Below, piece by piece: positions 21,641 through 33,835 of a DNA stretch of 64,000 nt. A program made the position numbers and the translations under genes. Position 1 is the first letter of the stretch; each line of letters starts with the position of its first letter. Where the stretch lies: NCBI GenBank assembly GCA_002205965.3, contig NADL03000659.1, forward strand, positions 434,001-498,000, read 5' to 3'. The notes beneath the pieces are model-generated. The model had not been told where the DNA came from and ran no database searches. It saw only the letters and a program-made list of their open reading frames with translations. Source of the stretch: Kappaphycus alvarezii (lineage: Eukaryota > Rhodophyta > Florideophyceae > Gigartinales > Solieriaceae).

Positions 21641-23439
21641 GCAGTTCAATTCCCTTATTAATGCCACGGATCGCTTTCTCAACTTCGGTACAAAGCTCCA
21701 GACCATTTGGTTCTGGAGTATTGGTTGTAATAGAAGAACATTATATTCCTCATGTTAGCATCATCTAAGTAGTTATTGAATTTTTCCCATCGATCCAACA
21801 TAATTTTTTTCTGTACTTCTATTTGAACCCAAAATCCGAAATGGAGGACACAGGTGGTTCAAAACTTGGTAAGAAACTTGAGAGCTAGAATGACTTTATT
21901 CCATAAAAAAGACGATCAGGAGCACCCAAAGTCGACATCTACATATTCTCGGCGTCAAATTAAAGATTGATCTTTCTTCGAATCGGATCCATTTCTGCAG
22001 TAGAACGGCCTGAGTTAAGTAAAAAAATATCTTTTTTGAGATTGTGGTTCAACTGAACGAAATCAACTTTGCTTGTTTAGTGCAAACTCAGTTGGTAGGG
22101 AAGTTTGATGTCGTCAAATTGAAGAGACAGATCGAAAAAAGGTGACAGTTTGCATGAGAAACAAGTTTGAGAAGAATAAGGAAAGAGAATCAAGAAACGT
22201 TTCAGGTGGTACGTTTAAAAAGAACAGTAATTGCTACACATATATAGAATGCTACATTTGCAGTCTTCCTGGCCATGTTTAGGAATAATTTTGGTACATT
22301 TTTTGATGCTGGAAAAGATCGGTTCCATAGAGGAAGGTAACCTATCGTTGGTCGTCGTCACCGAAAGTGCAGCTTTAGAAGATATAAGCCGTATTATAAC
22401 TAATATTTTAACTAAAAAAATACAACTCTTATCATTGATTAAATGCGAAGAGGTGCAATTATGCACCATAAAACAACCATGCAATACAAAAATGAACTCA
22501 TTTCAGTTTTCATATCGGACCCGAAGCCAACTTCAGCGCGCTTCCACTCGAAGATAAAGCAACACCTCACGTAGCACAGAAAGACACGATACGCAAGTAA
22601 CTAACTAAAATAACGTCAATAATACGGTTTCACGGCAAACATTAAGTACCACAGCACAATTGCCACATTTGACCCTCAAAATTATTGAAATATTTAATCT
22701 GTTCTGGAAGGGTACATTTCTTCGTTCATTGAAAAATGTTTTCTATGGATATAAGCCTGTGAACAACGAATATGTTCAGCTCTAATTCGGAACATCTGCT
22801 AACGTATGAAGAGGAATTCCTCAACTGTCAGGATCATATGATGATTTTGGGTTCATAGCGTGCACATTAATTATCTTTACGAAGATTCTACTCATTATCC
22901 AAATGTATAATAAATTTTAGAATTTCCCTTGCAGTTTTAAAACTGAAGACGGAGAGAATATATTTTATGAAACGCAAAAATCATCCATAATGTGTTATTT
23001 GAGATGAGTTGAATTGAAATATTGCTCTAAAACAACTTATTCCGCCAGAAGAGTTGCAACGACGTAGGCATGGTTGACACACACGGAAATTTCACCAAAT
23101 TTTGGATTGATTCAACTCCGAAACAAATCAAAGCTAAAGACATGTGTATCTCTTCATCTACTGGCACCCATTTGTGTAGGCCATCCGCATCCAAAAAGGC
23201 ACATGAAAATTGCCTTTTACTTTCGAACATGTTCCAAACTTTTACGGAAGTACATTAGAAAACTTTCTTTGCGTATCATGTGACGGAGCTCAATCAAGGC
23301 AAAACGCGATCTCTCCAACAATAATTTTCACTAAAGAGCCACCCCTTTTTTTTGAACCCTATATCACAAGAAAAAAATTCCAAGACCCATAGGCGGCAAC
23401 AATAATGCCATGGTACTCCTTGACCCTGATACATCTAAG
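21641..23439 (+). other. interior of the Gypsy relic, unassigned
   Basis: Expected to cover the RNase H end and integrase N-terminus of the relic. I see only short open frames (22231-22557 and 23070-23392 on the plus strand) and no clear catalytic motif. Confidence 0.35.
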
Positions 23440-23830
23440 TCAGGTGCTTTCTTCTTGAACAAAGCATTAGAAATTCATCAAATACTTATGACTATCAAAG
23501 CTAGTCTCGAGGACTTCACGGGATTACAGACTAATAAATATCAGATTTGGCGTAGTAGTTGAAAATAAGATATTGTTAAGAAGTTCTGCGAAAAACTTGA
23601 CCTCGCTCTCCAAGATTCTCTACCTTTACCTCACAGAACAATGGTGAAAACGAACGCTTTGTTCAAGAAATTCTACTGAGCTTGGAGATATTTGGTTATA
23701 TCTTCCGGCTTTATACCAGATTACCTATGAGCAGAAGCTGTCTGACATGGAAACGGGCACCACCACCGCCTCATCTCGATTGTATGTTGGAATAACCCTT
23801 CTCATATGGGATCAGACCATACAAATCAAT
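23440..23830 (+). pseudogene. Ty3/Gypsy integrase core fragment
   Basis: In shifting frames the sequence reads LQTNKYQIW, KKFCEKLDLAL, then NGENERFVQEIL, which line up with the family's region around the second catalytic Asp through the QTDGQTER motif (here reduced to NGENER). About 100 bases further on, segments resemble the LP.AE / SPF...YG block. All are weak individually, but order and spacing fit an integrase. This supports one long relic with the RT at 20.6-21.6 kb. Confidence 0.45.
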
Positions 23831-24050
23831 TCACAGACTTCATTTCTTCGGCTGACAATTTTTCATATGTATATATCCGCCAGATGCAATTCCGCAAAAT
23901 AAAATGAGGTTCTATGCTATTTATGTTCAATCCGTAGGAACAGCAAGCTATCGAACGCAATTAATAGTTTATGTTCCTAAAGTGAGACCCGCAATCGTAA
24001 CCAGAGGTCGTGACTTCATTTATTGTGACAAATACTTGCTTTTAGGCGTA

Positions 24051-24719
24051 TCAAACCTTCTTGATCTTGAATTTCTCGACTAAGAAAATTAGGTGACAAC
24101 AATTGCAACGACATAGTTGCAGAAGAAGCAATATTCATTGCATTTGTATAGAAAAATCCGACTTTCCCATGCAATTATTTCATGCTCATGCCCGACTAAG
24201 TAAATTATATGTCAACAATTTCAACCACATAGTTGCCAGAGAAAATTCTACTAGAAAAACCCCACTTTCCCATGCATTTATTTCATGCTCAGTAACGAAG
24301 TCGCCGCAGATAAATGGACCACGCATACTTTTTTCCATTAAAGAATCAATTCGTGACTAAAAGGGCTCACTTAATTCGGCAGAGAGTGCATAGCACTTCT
24401 AACGTGGTTAATATGTCAATGAGAATCTATAAAACCTTATATCTGTTCATAAGACTCTCTACAGCATTTCAAATTCAAAAACATTAGACCATAGTCGGTG
24501 AAAATATCTTCGAAAGTTCTGTCAATGCCAAAAATTTGGTTTAAAAGTGCAAAAACACTGCAATCCCTATTTGGTTATTATTCTAATTTACAGCAAGTTT
24601 CAGGCCATTTCTCAAAAAGTTGAAGTAGCCAATGACTAGCTTTACGATTGACTTAACATTCTAATTGGAAAATTCAAAAAATTTATCTTGAAATTTGAAA
24701 CGCCTCAGTTATTTTCAGG
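24051..24719. other. AT-rich junction between Gypsy and Copia relics
   Basis: An internal near-repeat is visible: 24098-24200 and 24205-24290 both read ...CAACAATT..CAAC.ACATAGTTGC.AGA... followed by ...TTTCCCATGCA.TTATTTCATGCTC. This looks like a local duplication of about 90 bases. Otherwise nothing was assigned. Confidence 0.45.
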
Positions 24720-25640
24720 CTTTGATTCAATAAATTTTTGGAGCAAAACAGGACAGATACATCTGGCGTTCATCGCCACGCGATTTACTATTAGAATCTG
24801 GATTCAAGTTCTTTAGCGTTCGATCAAAAGATGGTCTACAATCAGGTCGGGAGCTTTTTCTTATCATTTCTCTCGCGGTGGATGATATTTCATGTTTCAC
24901 CAACTCTAAATTCCTATTTTTGTATTTCAAGTTAAGGTTAGGCACACAATTTGATGTAAACTTCTTCGGGAACCTTAAGTCACTCATGTGATGGAACTTA
25001 AACCGCAATCCTAAAGAAATACGATCCACACAACGCAGAAACACTGATTAATTTTTGCAAGGCATTTAATGCAAGAATGAGACTCTGCTTGGATCTTTCT
25101 CAAGACTGACTTTTGTCTCATCTACTCCAGGAAAGCACAGAAAATTTTGGAACAAAAAAACTTTCGAGATACAGATCGATCATTGGATAACTTCTTAATA
25201 TTCCCCTTAGTACAAGGCATGGCCTCTCATTTAGCGTGAAAAAATTGGTCAGAAATCTTCACGTACTTACAAGAAGCACATTTATGACGTCGAAAGCGTT
25301 CTTCGGTACCTATCGGGTATGTAAAACCATAAAATTACAACGAAAAATCATCTCACATCAAAATCATCACCACCTTTACATACATATTTAGACGCAGACG
25401 AGAGAAGATGTCGAGAAACTCAAAGTTACACCCTAGGATACATTGTGCTGGTTAATGGTGGTCCAATTATGTTTAATATTCAAAGCCAGGTCCTCAAGGT
25501 AATCCTCTACCGAGGGATAATAAGTCGCAATTCCAACTTTCGCTAGAAAAAGCACTTGTTATGTGCGCCTACTTTGGAAAGTGAGATAATTTTTACTGTT
25601 CAACGAAGAAAATCGGATATAAAAACCGACTAAAAATTTT
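24720..25640 (+). pseudogene. Ty1/Copia RT and RNase H relic
   Basis: The plus strand carries the Copia RT palm in order: DLLLESGF, then ISLAVDDISCFTNS (the YVDD motif, here AVDD), LGTQFDVNFFGNLKSLM (the F..KDLG..K..LG motif) and a PKEIRSTQ remnant of the ...I.LSQ..Y block near 25020. At 25290-25600 follow the RNase H landmarks: a decayed RVLRYLKGT, YLDADERRCRETQSYTLGYIV (YSDADWA...S..GY) and a GGPIMF...SQ segment. Several stops and frameshifts break it. No LTRs were identified. Confidence 0.7.
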
Positions 25641-28600
25641 GGACATCAATGCATGAAACGATTATCGGAACGTTAAAAGTTCAGAGAACGAAATAAACAT
25701 ATTAAAATTAATAAATCTCAAGTAAAAAAGTTCATCAAAGGTTTAATAGTTCAATGAATATATATATTCCAACTGAAGGAACCGTTTTTGATATGTTAAA
25801 AGGACCTTTTATTGCAATTAATGAATTTTTCAATGCCTGCGATCACCTGAAACGAGTTTAATGTCTAATTTGAACAAAAATAATCTAAAATTAAATATTT
25901 TTATCCATTATTTAACACCGAAAACAATATTCACAAAAAAGACAAGCAAATGAACTGACCTTTGAGGTAATTCAGTACCTACCTATCAAGCAATCTTATG
26001 TTGGTGTTTATAATACCAGATTTGGGTGATAACGTCCTATGGTACAAATCTATATTTGTTCAATAGTTTATACTAACGAATAAGAACTGATTTTCTTGCC
26101 GAGGAAGGGTGTTAATAAAACGAGAAATGTTCATTCTATTTACATAAAATATATATATTTGCTTTATGAGCATAATTATTCTAAACAATTCTCACTGGGG
26201 AAAGTGAAAGTGCATTTGGAGTCTAATCTTACGAATCAAATACATTCTCCGGGTCTACATGACATAAATCACAAAAATGCCAAGTGCAGACATTAATGGA
26301 GACCAAAGGGGAGAAGACGCTTGAAGCATGAGGCACAAAGCTATCAACAAAAATTGTTTTGATGTAAAGAGCAGTTTTTCAGTTAGGTTTGACATTTTTG
26401 CTCCCTTTTTCCCTTTCATTTGCATTTTAGAGTAAATCTGAGCTCTTATTATTCGAGATTTTTGGCGAAATTTCTTCTAATGTGATACCCACAGTCTATT
26501 GCGCACAGTTACTGACTGATTCTTGTAATTTTACAATCGCAATTTCTGTAAAAGAGCTTTCCGGCTGGAGGGCATATTCTATAAAATACAAAAATAGACC
26601 ATTGTTAACTCTTGTGAACTTCTTCGTTTCAGTAGACTATTTGGTATAGTCTGTAATTGTATCTTATATATGCGGTTAAAACTTAAACCAAACAGATATT
26701 TGTAGCTTGGACAACACTTCTGTATACATTCCATTATTCATACTTTTCAAGGAAAACTATACCAATAGACCTCTAAATCGAATAGTGAAATTCTCATAAA
26801 TTACCACCTGACACTCTAATGAGCCAGAAATATTTTTTAAAAGACCAATAATTATGAAAACCCGAGAAACCTATTCAATACGCCCAAGAATTCCTGAATA
26901 TATACTGTAGTGCGACACAAGAGATAATATAAAATTAAGAATGACATTCAAAAATGATGAAGGAACATTGCAAAAAATCAAAATTCTCACAAGAATGCCT
27001 CGTTTGGGACTCAATAGTCTTAGACTGAACGTCCATAAGAGCCTTATGTTATCTCTGTATACCTCTCTAGAATACGCTAACTCTTTAATGTCTGCCTGAA
27101 TCCAATCTTTTGTACGCTATTGCGCATACAGTGGAAGTGACTGTTGTGCTCCAATATCAAACGAAGCCAACGAATGTGCAAATTCGTTAGAGCGGCAAAA
27201 TGTGTAAAATAATTATCATGATTCTTATACTACCACTACCACGTGCTATCGAAAACATGAAAAACCCCGCACATCCGTTCAAGAAAAATTACCATAATCA
27301 TGCGGTCGCTAAATCATAATGCTGTGACCTTCCCAAGCTCTCGGTAAGTTTCAATTGTACAGCTTCTTTTTAGGAACTATAGTCCTAAAAATCCTCTCCC
27401 TAACACTTTCTCTCCATCAATACTGTCCAAATATCTGGACTATAAGACAAAGCTCCTCATCCTCTCGTGACTCTCTATCATCACTACATCATTTAAGCTT
27501 CAAAATATGAAAATTAAAATTATCCTAAAATATTTGAAATCAGAAACTGACCCCCTATAACATAAAGAAAACCAAAGCGCCATACCATTGGAAATTGGAA
27601 AGCAATGAAAACTCCAATTTATACCCATAAAATTTAAGCTTCCTGCTGAAAAACATTGTCCCCTCTTGTACATTTGCACTCGGCCTGAAAGATTCCTGAA
27701 ACATTCAAGTCTGTAGCGTAGCGGGTGTAACCTAGTTTCTTAAATATAAGAGTACTGTCATTCAATTTTTGCATCGAAAACTGGGCTCCAGCTGCATTGA
27801 ATGCATTCTCACAAATGAAAACAGAAACCAACAGTGCGAAATTATTCATGTAGGTCTCACGCAAAGACACCTTTTTCCAAAAAAGACGGTATTCAGTCCC
27901 TTTATTCATCATTTTGAGAGTCTCAACCATTATAAATAATTCATCTTTTGCAGAAACTTCAGTATTTCTTCTTTTTTCGATATTGTAGTTGGCCTCGATG
28001 TAGATTTCAAATATATCCTATATCTTCTCAAATTGGTCTATGTTAGAATTTTTTATGCCTAGGATTACGCTCGCTCTGCCATGATCATAGAAAGTATCAA
28101 AAAAGGGGGAAACCGAGCTTTTCTCTTCATACCTTTCTATATCTTGGTTAATTATTTAGTTTTAAAGGTCCCCGTTGCGCTCCGTCGCTTAATATTTGAT
28201 AAGTAGAAACTTTTGGCTCGCCTAGCGGGCTGAGAGGTGGAAAGACGTTGCCGTCTGGGTCTGTTTGGGTCTTTTAGGATGGTCGCGGTTTTGTGGTCTA
28301 AATTCTGCATAGCATGCTGTTGTTTTGGACTGTAATCGCTAGATGGGAGTTACAGTTGAAGTCATTGATTCTCTCACGCACACTGACGCACAAGGACAAG
28401 TGAGTCTTTTGTCTACAGCAATGTCTGAAAAGCGATGTGTTGGCAAGGATCGCTAAAATACTTAAAGATTGAGTAGTACTAGAATCGATGCGGTATTACG
28501 ACAGAGGGCGCCCTTTTGGGTTGATACTGTATTTCGGAATTTTATGTTTGCTTTTGGGCTTTTGGAGTTATTTACAGTATTAATTTATTGATAATCATGA

Positions 28601-29465
28601 ATATGTCTGTATTCAATTATGGTTCCTAAATTGTATTGGCATTATCCCGATATACTTTATGTGCCAATAAGCTGTCTAATGATTACAGATTCGAGGGAAA
28701 ACAAGGGTTTTATTTACTTTTATTTACTACAGCTGTTGAGAAATTTTGGGTCCAATCCAAAAATTGAAACAAAAAGGAAAACTAAGCTCCCCAGCAATGG
28801 CCCTCGATGGTCCAATGGTTGGGGTTTTTAATGAACACTGCCGGATCCAGGTCCAGAAAAAGCAACATTTGATCCGGAAATACAGAGTCCAATCTAAAAT
28901 AAAGCGCCAAATCCCAATCTAATCTGGATTTTGAGACTCCCGCCAAACGTTGTAGAAACCAAAACGCTCATAGTTATGACTGCAAAGCGGTCAAAGGATG
29001 GTTGGATACTCTCGGCAGATCAATCCCGTCTACTTCCCTTTGATCAGCCCCATTCTCAAATAGTACCGTTCAACTGCAACCGATTCTCCACATTTCCCCT
29101 ACAGTAAATATCACATCATAGGAATTGGCAAAGGATGGAGCGACGAAGAAAACCTCTTTGCATGTAAAGCATTCGTGAAAGAGTCGTAGAATAGGAAAAA
29201 TGTCAACGGACAGAAGACTGAATGAACACTTTGAACAAGCGATTGAGGAGAATTTAATTTAGCTGATCTGAAATATGAAGAAATATATAACATTCAGTAC
29301 ACTAGGCGTTCATACCGGTTCGTTCATATCACTGCCCTTTAAAGCAATTCGTAAAGTGTCCTTAGTCTTTCATGGAGCACTATAAACCATGTACAATGCT
29401 CAGCCGAGACAGGTTCTCCTTTAGAATAAGATGCTCTTAACGCCTTTACAGCTGTTTATAACGAG
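25641..29465. other. AT-rich region with scattered fragments
   Basis: Mostly stop-dense AT-rich DNA. A 98-codon minus-strand frame (27930-27634) has a hydrophobic stretch resembling a signal or membrane segment but no family. A GC-richer patch at 28180-28520 (for example GGCTCGCCTAGCGGGC near 28215) looks foreign to its surroundings and may be an LTR or other element end; I found no second copy in the window. Confidence 0.4.
28796..28862 (+). other. possible tRNA-like (SINE-head-like) sequence
   Basis: The sequence CTCGATGGTCCAATGGTTGG resembles the 5' half and A box of eukaryotic tRNA-Glu. About 30 bases later GGATCCAGGTCC resembles a B box with one extra base. No acceptor stem can be formed. 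This is a weak call. Confidence 0.15.
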
Positions 29466-30050
29466 TTGGCCACCCTTCCGGATATGTACAAGTACTTTTG
29501 GAGAAGCACTTTGGAAGTTGGGATGCCGTTTTCATACTATAATTGCTGTAAATGGATGAGAGGACAATTTCTTTGGAAGATGATCGATGATGCTACGACT
29601 AGAACTAATGGTAAAAGTGGTAGTGGTCGGAAGAATAATGAAAACGACGGTAGTGCTACTTCCGAAGAGGGGAAAAAGTCAAAAGCAACAAGCAGTAGCT
29701 AGGAAGAAAGACGTCCGATAGGATCCTAAAAAGGGGCAGCTGGTATCGAATATTTGGCTGGGGAGAGCAAGAAACGAACAGAGATTGCAGTTAAACTCCT
29801 CTAACTGGAGAAAAGAAACTCCAGGATGACACTGCTCCAAATTGAAGTAGCTCCGCAATCTGTTCGGGAGATATTTCTTAAAATAGAGCAGAAGCGCGTG
29901 CTCCTGGAAGTGGAGGCAGAGGAAAGTATATCCGAGCCCATGGTAAAGAGACACTGTTTTGATGCAAACGAGTGGAAAATGGGAGAATCCGTCTTGTCAG
30001 TTACCACAAGAGATACGGATGCCACTATCGCAACGTCCCTAATCCATTAG
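29466..30050 (+). pseudogene. unidentified ORF relic with charged coiled-coil-like C-terminus
   Basis: Frame 29466-29702 (78 codons) ends in a Ser/Gly/Lys/Asn-rich low-complexity tail. The frame is then interrupted, and 29826-30050 (74 codons) continues with a Glu/Lys/Leu-rich helix-forming stretch (KIEQKRVLLEVEAEE). A Ser/Lys-rich linker followed by a charged helix is common in DNA-binding accessory proteins of cut-and-paste transposons, but I see no Myb/SANT signature. Identity remains open. Confidence 0.3.
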
Positions 30051-31504
30051 AGGATAAAAGTGACAAAGAAATTGTCGCTAGAGCCGTCGTTTCTCTTTCA
30101 TCGTAGTTTCCGCCTACTGAAATGGCTTCCTATACGAATTATCATCTATTAATGCTATAAATATTTGAAGTTCTTCACTTCAATGTACCCTAAAGAAAAA
30201 TTGATTTCATCGCTACGTGTTATCTGTAGCTTTCCCGGGACTATTATTCTGACCCAGGCTTGATCCATATATGGTTGACGAGGGCATTCTTGAGCCTATA
30301 GTGCTCTTCTACAGATCTAACCGAAGTAGCAGCCATGTTTTGAACTACGAACATGTCTGTGTCAATCGGCACTCGATTAAAGGGTTCATCTGACTCCATA
30401 TCATTTTGCCGAATGCCACCGATACCGTCACGGACAAAACCATCCCTTCCTTCTTAAACAGTCATTTTGTAGAGAGTAAATCAAGCGTTCGCTAAGATCT
30501 TCGTATCTTCGCTGTACCATAGGTGACCTGGTAAATACATGATAACAAACCGTTTAAACAGATCTCCAAACACTCTTTCTACAGATTTCCTTGTACCTTC
30601 GTGTACATCGCTTTGCGCTTTATGCTTCCGCGTCTTTTTTGTCCCAGTAGCTTTGGAAAATATCTTTAAGTCAGGTTAGATACCGTCTGTTAGCTGATTG
30701 AGCCACTTGAACTCCCCTTCACAGATAGTATACTTCACATCGAAGCAAGGACAGTCCCCTGATAATATTTTCCAAATTGAGGACTCATTGAAAGTATGTT
30801 AACATCATTCATCACCCCAGGCGAACCAAACGAAAGCTTCCATATACACAGGTCCAAGTCTGAATTTACCTCCATTCTTAATGTCGGAACACCATCTTTT
30901 CCTACCATGATACCTTGCAGGCCCTTTAGACAGTTTCCCCACTTCCATCCAGCACACCAGTTCGGACATTTTCCCCGCTTTTGGAGCTAAATTAATACTT
31001 TTGTTGGTAATATACTGGATGCATACTGTTTGCTTCTGATGAAAGCCCCAAAACGCCCATTTTGCCTCCAAACTGCCTTTGTAACGAACGCTTTGCATAC
31101 TAAAATCAGCCAAAGAGCATGGAGTTAGCCTCCAAATACATAAATCTGAACACATTAAGAAGCGCCTAAGCAATATATCAGATTAAAACTTGTTCGAATC
31201 TGATTGGCTGGAATCCAGTAAGTTCGCAGAATGATGAATTCTCTCGCTAACGTACACATGTGTCAGTTTTCTGCTGCTCCGGATTCATTGTCCACGTTGT
31301 TTACATCACTGGCCAATCACTAGGTGATATTATGTGCCAGATTGCTGGCACTGAATCACTCGACTACGATCTTCGGCTGCGCGGACTAGGCGCCACTCCA
31401 CCTAAACAGCGGTTAATACCATCTGATGACTCCTTCGATGAATCCAGCAATAGATGGTACTCCCTTAACGGATCTAGGAAAAACACTTTGGTTCTATTTC
31501 GACT
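30051..31504. other. spacer with a possible decayed RT fragment
   Basis: At 30270-30440 one frame reads VDEGILEP, then CVNRHSIKG and LHIILPNATD, which faintly recall the start of a Ty3/Gypsy RT core (LL..GIIEPS..PW and LN..T..D.YPLP). This is too weak to call. A 122-codon minus-strand frame at 31173-30805 lies just beyond the end of the Tnp2 transposase; it could be its tail but has no recognised motif. Confidence 0.25.
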
Positions 31505-32119
31505 TTAAAGATTAAGGCTCCGTTGCGGGTACGAGTGTACTGTTACTCCAATAATGTGAGTAAGTGCTCGCACGTCCGCTACAGTCTTGCACGTGAATGC
31601 GCTTTCAACAGAAGTAGCGTTGGAGTACACCTGACCAAGTTCGCTAACGTGAAGATTCCCAGCCCAGTCACCGACAAACAAACGGCGTGTAAGATCTTCT
31701 CCCCGAAATTTGAAACAATATTCAAACAACATGTGCACACGCCCATAATTATCTTGCATCCTCTCATTCTGTCCTCCCTCCTCTGTTTCATCTGCAAACG
31801 AAGCAGCAACGTAATAATTCCGTCTTGAAGATGGGCTGCGTTTGCGTCCTGAGAGCAGCACATCCAGCATAGTCCAATATGCCCCACAGCGCAAGTCAGC
31901 GCCTTTGTAAATAATCATTCTGTCGCTTGAGGAAGTCCTGTTTGCATCAATCTCATCAAGACCCTCAGATTCAGCAATGTACGAACGGAGCAATTTGCGC
32001 AGTTGAAGTGGTGAATACTTTGAAGCTGATGGAGATACAGAACGCCCAGAACCTTTGAAATGCACATGGTCTTCGCCTTCGTCTACTAGATTCGTGATTC
32101 TCATAGCCATTGTGCCCAT
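31505..32119 (-). pseudogene. Tnp2-type transposase, C-terminal segment
   Basis: A 204-codon open frame on the minus strand, downstream of and in the same direction as the transposase core. It has the look of the C-terminal part of Tnp2-like proteins, with LRKLLRSYIAESEG, then YGRVHMLFEYCFKFRGEDL (a Y/F-rich block near residues 125-145 that recurs in the family as GR...F). No catalytic residues are expected here. Between it and the core (32120-32379) the frame is broken. Confidence 0.55.
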
Positions 32120-32379
32120 ATTCTCATCCTTTTTACTAGCAAAAAGTGCTCTCCATAGAGCAATTTGAAACCCTCAAACATTTTAGCACTCTGTGTCATT
32201 GATCGGGCTGGTTTTGCTTTTGCATTGCGTCGATTCTTAGTAAATCCAATAAAACGCTCAACCCAAAATTGGTTTCAATTGACCAAAGGGCCACATCTCA
32301 GTACTGTTACCTTCAGATGAAGCAACATTTGCAACGTCAGTTTACAAAGTCCAACTCTTTTGGGACGGAATTGGCAGTA

Positions 32380-33192
32380 TTACTCCTCGAAATGTTCAAT
32401 AAAAGCAACGGCGTTTTGGTCAAACTCCTCAAGCTCAGCGGTTGAAAGCTTTGGCCGCGAACAAAGCTCAATTATTAGTGTAAAGAGTCCCAGACCTATC
32501 AGCAAAAGTTGCGGCAGATGTCCGTCGAAGAGCACGAGCCAATAATTGAGCAGTAATTGCCTATATTCGGATGCCTTCCACGATTTATACATTGTTATGT
32601 CGCGAGGTCTCGAGCCGAACATGCATTGAGAGGTACCAGTTCCGAGTAGTTGAAAATCCTTATCAATCATTTCCCATCGTTCCGAGCTAAGCACTATGTC
32701 CTCTTCGAGATATCCTTCACTGCGAAGAAGATACACTTTTTCGCCTTTGAAAATTGTCATTAAGTCCTTCCCGATGTTGAACCCAAGATTCATTGTATCT
32801 ATTGGGAAGGAATGGTAAGGCACCATTGATAGCAGAGAAAACAGTATTGCCTTTTTCTTGGATCCGGTCTCTTTGGACACCCGCCGTGTCGATACTGAGC
32901 CACCATTTCCATTTGCATCAGAGGACAAAAACTTTATGATTCTTACGTTCTCCGCTGGGTCCCGAGCCCTCGGATTCGAGGGATTGTAATGGTGCACACA
33001 CTGGCCCAAGCTTTCACCTTCTTCAGATACTTTTAGAGTAGTAGATGGCATGTAGTAGCGGCGGGAGCTCGCAAGGTACACCGTAGGCATCCCACATTGC
33101 ATGCAAGGCTGCTTAGCGCTGGAGTCGCTCGTTCCAGAGAGCTTTGGCTGTCCCTGCATGTCCATACTGCACCATAGTGAATGAAGCGGCAT
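32380..33192 (-). pseudogene. Tnp2-type transposase, catalytic-domain second half
   Basis: A 270-codon frame continuing the transposase after a frameshift near 33190. Near its start it carries KQPCMQCGMPTV, the Cys-rich point that in Tnp2/Plavaka proteins reads as SP.R.C and follows the first catalytic block. In the middle it has MVPYHSFPIDTMNLGFNIGKDL, matching the family's ...P.D.MH...N..K.L motif. The C-terminal part is Leu-rich helical. The usual MH histidine appears as MN here. The protein would cut and move a DNA transposon. Confidence 0.75.
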
Positions 33193-33835
33193 AGCCTCTT
33201 CGATCTGTCTGGAAGCGTAATCCTAGTCCCTCCTCCTTCATTCATTGAAGGCACTTCATTGAAAAATGGCTGCATAAATGATTCAAAATCAGCCGTTTGG
33301 CTTCTGTCCCCGAGAAAGCCAAGAACCAGCTCATTTCGCAAGAGAAAGCGAGCATTTGGTGGAAGGTTCAATACTAGAGCCAGAATTGGCCTGCAATCAA
33401 AGCTGGTATTGCGGAAGACCGGGAGACCATCGGAACTAAGCGCGAGAAAAATACCATACGCACAATTTTTTGCACCTCCGTTCTCGTCTACCACGCCTTT
33501 GTACAAGCTCCCATCAAAAAAATCGTGAAATCCATCCCTGTCTTCCTCGCCATTTACATGATTCTGTTGTATGTAATCATACAACATGGAAGCCCCGTCT
33601 CGATCTTTTGCCCAAGCCAGGAGTCTTGGAAGAATGTGAATATACTCGAATACGCCTTATTCAGGCGAGGTTCCCATCGCAGCGCAAGTATGGCAATAAG
33701 GGCGCGTATTTACACTGTAAGCGCGGTTTTCTCCAAGGACGTGGTCTATGAAAAGCTCATGCGCTCGGCTACAGACATACTTAGTTGTATTGAGCTCCGT
33801 ATACTTGCAGATGTTTCTTAGTACTGTCTTCTAAG
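33033..33835 (-). pseudogene. Tnp2-type transposase, catalytic-domain first half
   Basis: From 33835 downward one frame reads KYTELNTTKYVCSRAH, FIDHVLGENRAY, YCHTCAAMG (a CxxC zinc-binding pair), a stop near 33660, then IHILPRLLAW, DFFDGSLYKG (a D-rich catalytic motif of the family), YGIFLALSSDGLPVF (second D-containing motif) and PILALVLNLPPNARF (the NLPP signature). This order and these motifs are diagnostic for the Transposase_21/Tnp2-like family. The frame shifts near 33190 into the segment 32380-33192. Confidence 0.85.

Larger units (their letters stand above)
18885..24050 (+). mobile_element. old Ty3/Gypsy retrotransposon relic
   Basis: A plus-strand element so decayed that no LTRs are visible, but pol landmarks appear in order: RT at 20616-21120, the RT end and RNase H start at 21370-21620, and the integrase core at about 23440-23830. 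The stretch 18885-20615 is GC-richer than its surroundings and probably held Gag and protease, but I cannot assign motifs there. Numerous stops and frameshifts mean it is long inactive. Confidence 0.65.

Noticed and set aside
30270-30440. A third Gypsy RT
   Set aside because: Only two weak motif echoes in a stop-filled frame; not enough to call a domain.
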